The notes beneath the pieces were generated by a model that made no database searches, was not told the origin of the DNA, and was given only the letters and a program-made list of their open reading frames with translations. From NCBI GenBank assembly GCA_963691705.1, contig OY829545.1, forward strand, positions 57,328,192 to 57,392,191: a stretch of DNA of 64,000 nt. The letters are read 5' to 3'. Of the stretch, positions 57,240 through 64,000 are shown one piece after another. Position numbers and translations under genes: made by a program. Numbering within the stretch: position 1 is the stretch's first letter; each line of letters begins with the position of its first letter. This DNA comes from Viola odorata (taxonomy: Eukaryota > Streptophyta > Magnoliopsida > Malpighiales > Violaceae).

Positions 57240-57800
57240 GCTAGATGATGGTAATGAAACTGCATGTCCATGCGAGGCTATCGCTCTCCAGACATTGTTG
57301 CGGAAAAATGTAAATGTGTGTCCGTGCGAGGCTATCGCTCTCCGGACGTCGTTGCGGAAAAATGTAAATGTGTGTCCGTGCGAGGCTATCGCTCTTCGGA
57401 CGATGCTGAAAGGTAAAGATGTCCGGGCGAGGCTATCGCAGTCGCGGAAGATGCTGAAAGGTAAAGATATCCGGGCGAGGCTATCACAGTCACGGACGAT
57501 GCTGAAAGGTAAAGATATCCGGGCGAGGCTATCGCAGTCACGGACGATGCTGAAAGGTAAAGATATCCGGGCGAGGGTATCGCAGTCACGGACGATGCTG
57601 AAAGGTAAAGATATCCGAGCGAGGCTATCGCAGTCACGGATGATGCTGAAAGGTAAAGATATCCGGGCGAGGCTCTCGCTGTCACGGACGATGCTGAAAG
57701 GTAAAGATATCCGGGCGAGGCTATCGCAGTCACGGACGATGCTGAAAGGTAAACTACACAACCGTGCGAGGCTATCGCTCTCCGGACGCTGGTGCTGAAA
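57240..57800 (-). repeat. Minisatellite: three 61-bp units then about eight 48-bp units
   Basis: Units contain GCGAGGCTATCGC; the later ones read ATGCTGAAAGGTAAAGATAT plus a CGGGCGAGGC part. Because the main period (48) is a multiple of three, both strands stay open (ORFs of 186-225 codons). It occupies the place of the minisatellite at 1490-2336 in the first element, but with unrelated sequence. Confidence 0.88.
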
Positions 57801-58371
57801 ATATAGTCGCTCAAAGAGGAGTTATATAGATATGCAGAAAAGTAGTCGCTCAAGGAGGAGTATTTAAATAGACAAGGTATATGGGGGGACGTAAGTCTTA
57901 CCTTGAACTTACCGTATGAACTGAAATAGAGAGTAGTTGAAAGCCACCGCATTTGATAGATGGGTGAGTGGTTGAATGCCACCGCATTTTGATAGATGTA
58001 AATTCTGATTCGAGCGGGGATACCGCAAAATTCGGATGTTTGGAATTTGAGGAAGATAGTCACCTCGGACTTTTGAGGAATATAGTCACCTCGGACCTTT
58101 GAGGAAGATAGTCACCTCGGACATTTGATTGGGGAATGGTAACGTACTCCCTTCGCGGTTGATTGGATTTTTGTCGAAAATCCAGGATGAAGGCATTTCA
58201 ATGATTTCTTCAACGAAAGCTGACGGCAAGGGATTTATAACGATGTTGTCATCGAAAACCCAACGGCATGATATTTCACTGGACCATATCTGTATTCTGC
58301 AAATTGGAAGGAAGCAAACACGGAGCAGCAACAGATAGAAAAATAGAGAGCAATGATAATGTGAGAAACAA
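57801..58371 (-). other. Interior between minisatellite and conserved block
   Basis: About 570 bp with short repeats of ATAGTCACCTCGGAC (near 58043-58115) and GTAGTTGAAAGCCACCGCAT-like pairs near 57935-57985. No gene seen. Confidence 0.6.
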
Positions 58372-58745
58372 TGTGTATTCCTACATTTAAACCTCGGCTT
58401 GCCCCCAAGTCTCTCTTTTTTTTGGAACGAAAACGACCTCTTTGTCTTAAGAGAAAATCAAATCAAGTATATTCTTTTTGACAAAGTATTTATTCAATTT
58501 TCGTTATATAAACATGATTGATACAAGTCTAGATAACGTCTACGTCTTGTTCAAGAAATAACGATCTCAAGGACAAGACTTTCCCATGACATACAGTTGT
58601 AAGCAATCCTCACCAGATATTAGTATTTGTGCTCACGCTCAGAAAACAAGGGCTTATGTATTTACACTCCTAAAAAATGCAATAACATAGAACAACAATT
58701 AAATTTGCAATGTCAATCCGAGTGAATAAACTTCAAATGAAGATG
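58372..58745 (-). other. Conserved non-coding block, inverted copy
   Basis: Reverse complement of the block at 904-1250, including ATTCCTACATTTAAACCTCG at its left end and the CCGAGTGAATAAACTTC end. Flanking repeats differ from those of the first element. Confidence 0.75.
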
Positions 58746-59052
58746 TACATGCATGGGCCTGCCAATAATCGAAAGGACTTTGCGAGAGAGGAAGAAAGGA
58801 GGAATTTTTAGAAGAAAGGATTGTGTTTTTTTGACGAAAGGTTTTAATGATTTTTGTGCTCGACGACTGATTGTGATGAAGAGCAAAGTACATGAATTTT
58901 TCTTCTTTTGTTAAGACGTTCTTCTTTATGATTATCCTTGATCAATCTTGATTGATTGATAATGATTTTTTGCACTTGCTTCTGCTTTTTATTTTGGTTT
59001 GGTGGCGTTTAAGACGCCTTTGTACTTTTTTTTCTTTTTCTTTTTCATTTCA

Positions 59053-59137
59053 CTTTTCTCTCTTTTTTCTTTCTCTTCTCTTTTCTCTTTTTCTTTTCTT
59101 TTTTTTTTCTTCTTTTTTTTTCTTCTTTTCTTTTTTT
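59053..59137 (-). repeat. Pyrimidine tract on plus strand (purine tract in element sense)
   Basis: 85 nt of C and T only, with further near-pure runs to its left. It is at the same place in the element as the purine tracts at 239 and 54623. Confidence 0.85.
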
Positions 59138-59859
59138 GTAGGTACTAATAGCGAGTGAAGCAAGTGCAATCTCTTCTGTTTTGACCCTTTTGGGAAATGG
59201 CCTTTGAATAATTTTTTTTTGTGCTTTTCCGTGTGTTTAGCGCGAGTCGTCGCCCCTGGGCGGTCTCCTTGTTGTTCTATTGATCCATCGTAATTAGCTT
59301 TTAACATGTGTGGTCTGTTATCTTAGCCGAGCACTAACTTACTTGGTTTAAGAGGCTTTTAGGTGTTTGATGGAGTTGTACATGGTGTACAAAATATGTG
59401 TTTTGAGGGAAAAGGGTTAAAAATGAAAATGTGGAAGAAGAGCAAAGCAAAGTCCAATGTCATCTTACCATTATCCCATGTCTGATAGTTCATGTACCCT
59501 AGATATTATACAAATCTAACTAGCACCTAGTTTAGCATTTACACTCATGAAAGAAACAAGGCGTGAAGGCCCAAAATACTCACAAGGATATGTTTTGTGA
59601 TTGCTTACGTCTAAACATGTCATGGACATAAGAGTTAACAGACAAGATCATGTATGTTTATACAATTTTTACTGAACGCACAAGTTAAAAACGATGAATG
59701 TGCTTGATTAAAAATGTTCAAAAACATGGGATTTTCAAGCCAAGCAATATATATTCATTTTAGTTTTTTGTTTGTTGTTTTTTTTTTCTTGGGCAAAAAC
59801 TAAGAATTTTAGCAGATATGACACACACTCTTGCAACAACATAAATTGCAGGAATTTAA

Positions 59860-60365
59860 AATCGAGGAAATGTAAATTGCAAAAACAAAAATTGCGGAAA
59901 CGAAAATTGTAAAAATGAAAATTGCGAAAATGTTAAAGGGCAACTTCCCTGAAAAAATGAGCTTGGACATTTTTCGACGCCTTCTTTTGGTTGTCACTTC
60001 ACTTGCTTGCCCCCCAAGTTTGCAAGTCTCGTTGCACCTGAAATGAAAAATTGCAGAGATGTAAATTGCGGAAACATAAAATTTGAGAAAGTGTGAAAGA
60101 ACAACTTCCTTGAAAAATGAGCTTTGACATTTTTCAACACCTTCTTCTGGACGTCACTTCACTTGCTTGCCCCCAAGTTTGCAAGTCTTGTTGCACCTAA
60201 AATGAAAAATTGCAGAGATGTAAATTGCGGAAACATAAATTGAGAAAGTGTGAAAGAACGACTTCCCTAAAAAATGAGCTTTGACATTTTTCAACGCCTT
60301 CTTTTGGTCGTCACTTCACTTGCCTTGCCCCCAAGTTTGCAAGTCTCATTGCACCTAAAATGAAG
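59860..60365 (-). repeat. About 160-bp tandem repeat, three copies
   Basis: Anchors CACTTGC...CCCCCAAGTTTGCAAG lie near 60000, 60160 and 60318. The unit also has ATGAGCTTTGACATTTTTCA and AAATTGCGGAAAC parts. No coding sequence. Confidence 0.85.
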
Positions 60366-60926
60366 AGACAATGAAATAGTAAATTCATAGGGAAAAGGTA
60401 TCCCAAGATGTTGAATTTAACGAGAAAAAGAAATCTTGAAAAGAACACGTGGGTTGCCTCCCACGAAGCCCCCTTGTTTAAAGTCGTAGGCTCGACTAAC
60501 ATGTACGACTTCCCTTCGTACCTCCGTCCTGCAAGTAGAAAAGAAAAGGTCTAGTCAGTAGTGTCTAAATTCAGAATAAACTGAAAATTAGAAATTTTGA
60601 CGAAAGTGGGGGTGTAAACCGCCACACAAAATTTGATGAAAAGTGGGGGTTAGTTCGCTTCTTGGGAGCCATCGTTAACCTAAAAAAGACAAGTGAAAAG
60701 AAACAAAAGTGAGTATGGGCGACGCAATCCCGAAGCCTCCACGCTGCTTGTTCACTCTTCCGGCCACACTTTCACTTAATACTTTTAGGACGAATGAGAA
60801 GATGACACTTCGGTGAAGATACAAAGGAAGCCTTTATTCATTCCAACAATGCAATGTGATCTTGGATACTACAAACGAAACCCACGGGTTGGTGCTACGA
60901 GGAGATGTTGGCCAAATCAAAAGGGC
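60366..60926 (-). other. Interior of inverted fragment, no gene seen
   Basis: It includes GGGTTGCCTCCCACGAAGC at about 60451, a motif shared with the 3' part of the Athila-like element (near 19014). No supported ORF. Confidence 0.5.
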
Positions 60927-61690
60927 GTGCAGCCGAAAATAAGAAGAAACCGCTTATCCTTGCATTCTGAATTTTTTGTGAGAGACGCGTTGTCCCCAAA
61001 AACATCTGAATTTTGGTGTGGGAATATTTCAATGTGTTACGAACATCTTTTGTGTTTTGGCCAAGTGGCAAATCCTAATCAATGGTGTCAATTTGGGCCA
61101 AAACAAAATAGCGCGCAGCTGAGATCGAGAAGGAGCGGCTGGAATGGCGTTCCAATTTTTTTGTGAGAGATTGGCTGCCCAGAACTTCTTGAAATTTTGT
61201 ATGGGTAAACTTCCATGTGTGATGAACATCTTTCGTATTTTGACAGATGGAAACTCCGAGCAAAAGGTGTCCATTTTGGCCCAGATAAAAGATTGCGCAG
61301 CTAAGGCCGAGAGGAGCAGCTGACCTTACGTTCCGATTTTTTTGTGAGAGATTGGCCACCCAGAACTTTCTGAAATTTATTACGGACAAATTTCAACCTG
61401 TTTACAATATCTTTCATGTTTTGACCGAGTGGAAACTCCGAGCCAAAGGTGTCGATTTTGGCCAAGATAAACGATCGCGCAGCTAAGGCCGAGAGGAGCA
61501 GCTAACCTTGCGTTCTGACTTTATTGTGAGCGTTTGGCTGCCCAGAACTTCATGAAATGTTTCATGGGTAAACTTTAACCTGTTTCCAATACCTTTCATG
61601 TTTTGGCCTGGTGGAAATTCCTAGTCAATCGTGTTGGTATTGGCCAAAATAGAAGATCGCGCAGCTGAGGCCAAGAAGAAACGGTTATCT
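60927..61690 (-). repeat. About 183-bp tandem repeat, five copies
   Basis: Anchors GCGCAGCTGAGG-like lie at about 60927, 61112, 61294, 61477 and 61659 (steps 185, 182, 183, 182). Units share TTTTTGTGAGAGATTGGCTG and CCCAGAACTTC and differ by perhaps 10-20%. Confidence 0.88.
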
Positions 61691-62728
61691 CCGCGTTTAT
61701 CACTATTTGGTCTATATTTTTTTTGGAGTGTGTTTTTATTTCAAGGGTTAGCTTTTTGTTGGTTTTTTGTTTGTTTGTGGGCTCTATATGTGGTTTATTT
61801 TGGGGAAGGTTGTTTTGATCATGGGCGATAGCCTTTGGATGTCCTTTGGATGTGTGAAGTGAAAGAAAAACGCATTCCATAATTATCTGAATAATTACAA
61901 ACTTTGTCGTTGATTTTTCAAAAGGGCTACCCCCATTGCAAGTCGGATTTGACTCTCCAGATCTACCCAAGGCTAGTAGACAAAGTCTAGGAACACTGTT
62001 ACATGGGGTGAATCTTGGAAGTCGGAATTTGTTCGTTCCTCCCAAAAGTATTCTAACGACGTAATCTCCCTTTTCTGCATCTCCACTTCTTCCTTCCCAA
62101 TCTTGGTCGACAAAACCCGACTTTAACATACCCCTTGCTCTAACTGATCGATGTAGCTTGACATCCCGAAAGTATTAAGTGAAAGCATCGTGGGTGTTGC
62201 CATTTGAGTGAACAAGTAAGGTGGGGCTGTTTTACGAGAAGAAAAGGAAATTATTGTGTTAGCGAAAAAATACCACATAAGGAAAATACAAGTATAAAGT
62301 AAAACTGTAATACATAAACATGGTATCAACAAAATAAATGCACGAACATGATGCATGTGCTGGGGTGACTCCAACTATTTCTAACTGGCAGAAAAGTTTC
62401 TCAAATGGTGCCCTAAAAAGGGTCCACTATAAGCGGATACAAGAGCGTTGACCGAATCATGACAAGGATTCTGTGCACTCAATCCATTTAAGGGTCCAAC
62501 ATCCGAGTTAGGGTTCATGAAAACTTACCAAGGCGTGGGGCCCAAGAGTTCACTACTAACAATCCTAATCCTATTTGGTGTTATGGCCGGCGATAAGCAT
62601 TTATGCGTGAGATGCATGTGAACAATTCATTAAAGCCAATAACATATAATCAAACACGAAAACAATTAATTTAAAGCAAGTAAATAATAATAAAACAAAC
62701 ACCATAAAACCGGCTTCGACCCTACTAG
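61691..62728 (-). other. 5' leader of the inverted fragment
   Basis: About 1 kb between the tandem repeat and the PBS. The 177-codon minus ORF (61596-62129) has no family that I recognise and overlaps the repeat. The position would normally hold the leader and the start of gag; gag is absent. Confidence 0.55.
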
Positions 62729-62749
62729 TCCCTAGTGGAGTCGCCAAAC
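62729..62749 (-). promoter_or_regulatory. Primer-binding site of the inverted fragment
   Basis: The minus strand reads GTTTGGCGACTCCACTAGGGA next to the LTR end at 62750. Same site as 49605-49625 but closer to the expected consensus. Confidence 0.78.
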
Positions 62750-63010
62750 TGTCGCACCCCCTTTTTCGTTGAAAATGAGTAAAGGTTTGGGACGGGCCAT
62801 AATGCTAGACAAGCGTTTGGACTTGTCTTAACATCATGTAAAATGAAGTCACCACCCTAATTTTGTAAGGTTTAGGTAACCTAATCGTCATGGAATAAAA
62901 ATAAATAAACTAAGGCACAAATGGTCTAAACCAAAGAACAACGGTTCGAGGTCGTATTTATGGACTTAGGAAGATGTTAGGCACCCAAGTCACATCCTAA
63001 AAAGGTTAAT
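62750..63010 (-). mobile_element. 5' LTR remnant of the inverted fragment
   Basis: Only the last 260 bp of the LTR survive (in element sense ending GGGGTGCGACA). The part 62930-63003 matches 49340-49440 and 9830-9900 (an AGGTGTTAGGCACCC-type motif), showing all belong to one LTR family. Confidence 0.8.
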
Positions 63011-63622
63011 AAGAAAAGCATCTCTAGTAAGGATTCAAGAATCTAGGCGCTATATCCTCAAAGTGATTGCGGGAAGAAGCATCACCAATGAAGACTGAAG
63101 AACTTGTGCACTTTGCCCTCACCGCGGCCAATCAACAGGCCCTGTTCATTGAAAAAAATATTCACTTCTCCTCCCCAGCAAATTCCTCTCGATTATATGA
63201 AGGCCCATGCATGTGCATCTTTATTTGAAGTTTATTCACTCGGATTGACATTGCAAATCTAATTTTGTGCTATGTTTGTTGCATTTTTATGAGTGTAAAC
63301 ACGTAGCCTTGTTCCCGAGTGTGAGCGCAAACACCAGTATCCGGTGAGGATTGCCTACGTCTACATGTTGTGGGAAAGTCTTGTCCTCGAGGTCCTTATC
63401 TCCTGGGCAAGATGCAGATGCTTTTCCAGGCTTGTATCAAGCATGCTTATATAAGAGAAACTGGATGACATGTTCTCCAAAAATGCATAAATTTGTCGAA
63501 CCTTCTCTTGATAAGGAAGTTTCTTTTATAAAATACTGGGGGCAAACCTTAGGGTAGTGTGGGAATATTTTCATATACAACATACATGATTTGACCTCAT
63601 TGTTTTCTCCATTATCAATTGC
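63011..63622 (+). repeat. 612-bp segment duplicated from 55049-55660 (right copy)
   Basis: Same order and orientation as the left copy with seven differences by eye. The junction with the LTR remnant lies within a short TTAA-like similarity at 63004-63010. Confidence 0.9.
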
Positions 63623-64000
63623 TCTCTCTTTTTCCATCCATTACTGTTTCGTGTTTGTTTCCTCCTTATTTGTAGGATACAGATATGCGTCAGGGGAATC
63701 TCACACGGCGGATCTTGCTTCCACCATCCAGCAAACGTCCGAATGGAGTACGTTACCACTCTCCATCTATTTCATGCGATGGTTCACACCCCTACCATCA
63801 AATCGACATTCGAATAAAGGTACGTTACCACTTCACTTCCAATTTACTTTGTATGACGACGTAGTCACCCACTTTTCAATTATGTTATATGGTGACGTGG
63901 TCACTCACATCCAGTCATGTTGAGCGACGACGTGGTCGTCCACATCCAATCGTGTTGTGCAGTGACGTGGTCACTCACATCCAGTTGTGTTGTGCGACGA
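63623..64000 (+). mobile_element. Continuation of the second Tat/Ogre-like element
   Basis: From 63623 the sequence follows the first element (compare 1280-1500: CTCTC..TTTTTCCATC, then GGATA..GATA). From 63853 it enters a palindromic minisatellite with GACGACGTGGTCGTC and GTGACGTGGTCAC cores, continuing past the window end. Confidence 0.8.

Larger units (their letters stand above)
55661..63010 (-). mobile_element. Inverted, coding-free Tat/Ogre-like element fragment with both LTRs truncated
   Basis: In element sense (minus strand): 5' LTR remnant 62750-63010 ending GGGGTGCGACA, PBS 62729-62749, non-coding interior with tandem repeats, polypurine tract 57077-57090, and 3' LTR 57076 down to 55661. 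The 3' LTR lacks its end and the 5' LTR lacks its start. No gag or pol is present in 5.7 kb of interior. The layout is that of a large non-autonomous derivative (LARD-like). Confidence 0.82.

Noticed and set aside
57186..58063. Overlapping ORFs of 186-225 codons on both strands with repeated ARLSQSRTMLKGKDI-type units
   Set aside because: They arise because the 48-bp minisatellite period is a multiple of three and the unit lacks stops. Both strands are open, which is typical of repeats and not of a gene.

Overview
The window is nuclear DNA from a plant, most likely a eudicot. It carries an intron-containing plant-type ARPC5 gene (ARP2/3 complex subunit), Ty3/gypsy elements of the Tat and Athila types, an L1-type LINE, and many solo or broken LTRs. 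No organelle, bacterial or viral gene set, tRNA, rRNA or CRISPR array is visible. The species cannot be named from the sequence.

Layout. 1-5095: the 3' end of a Tat/Ogre-like LTR retrotransposon (minisatellites, polypurine tract, complete 3' LTR). 5096-7264: AT-rich DNA with no recognisable gene. 7265-47408: an ARPC5 locus on the minus strand whose exons 1-3 lie in a tandem array of roughly 2.35-kb units (A, B, C and a partial D). Only unit A adjoins the terminal exon 4. All four units carry an LTR-type insertion: a solo LTR in A (9670-12694), a 27-kb nested composite in B (15251-42594), a solo LTR in C (42948-44479), and the start of another element in D (47409).

The composite in B is a Tat-clade element (gag, protease, RT, RNase H, archaeal-type RNase H, integrase) plus an antisense three-exon gene with plant-mobile-domain-like sequence. 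A young Athila-like non-autonomous element (16144-22433, minus strand) sits inside its gag. An L1-type LINE (36110-41577) sits near its 3' end, and a short antisense retro-insert (36384-36638) sits inside the LINE. Target-site duplications and LTR divergence give the order: Tat element first, then Athila-like element; the LINE also postdates the Tat element.

47409-64000: a second Tat/Ogre-like element in plus orientation (5' LTR, PBS, gag, pol lost just before RT) is interrupted by a minus-strand, coding-free element fragment (55661-63010). A 612-bp direct duplication of the host element flanks that fragment.

Of the genes, only ARPC5 is a cellular gene. Its unit A copy has a nonsense codon in exon 2. 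Unit B has intact exons 1-3 and could supply a full 136-residue frame if spliced to the shared exon 4. The Tat proteins, the LINE ORF2 and the second element's gag are broken by stops or frameshifts. The Athila-like gag-protease frame (585 codons) is intact.
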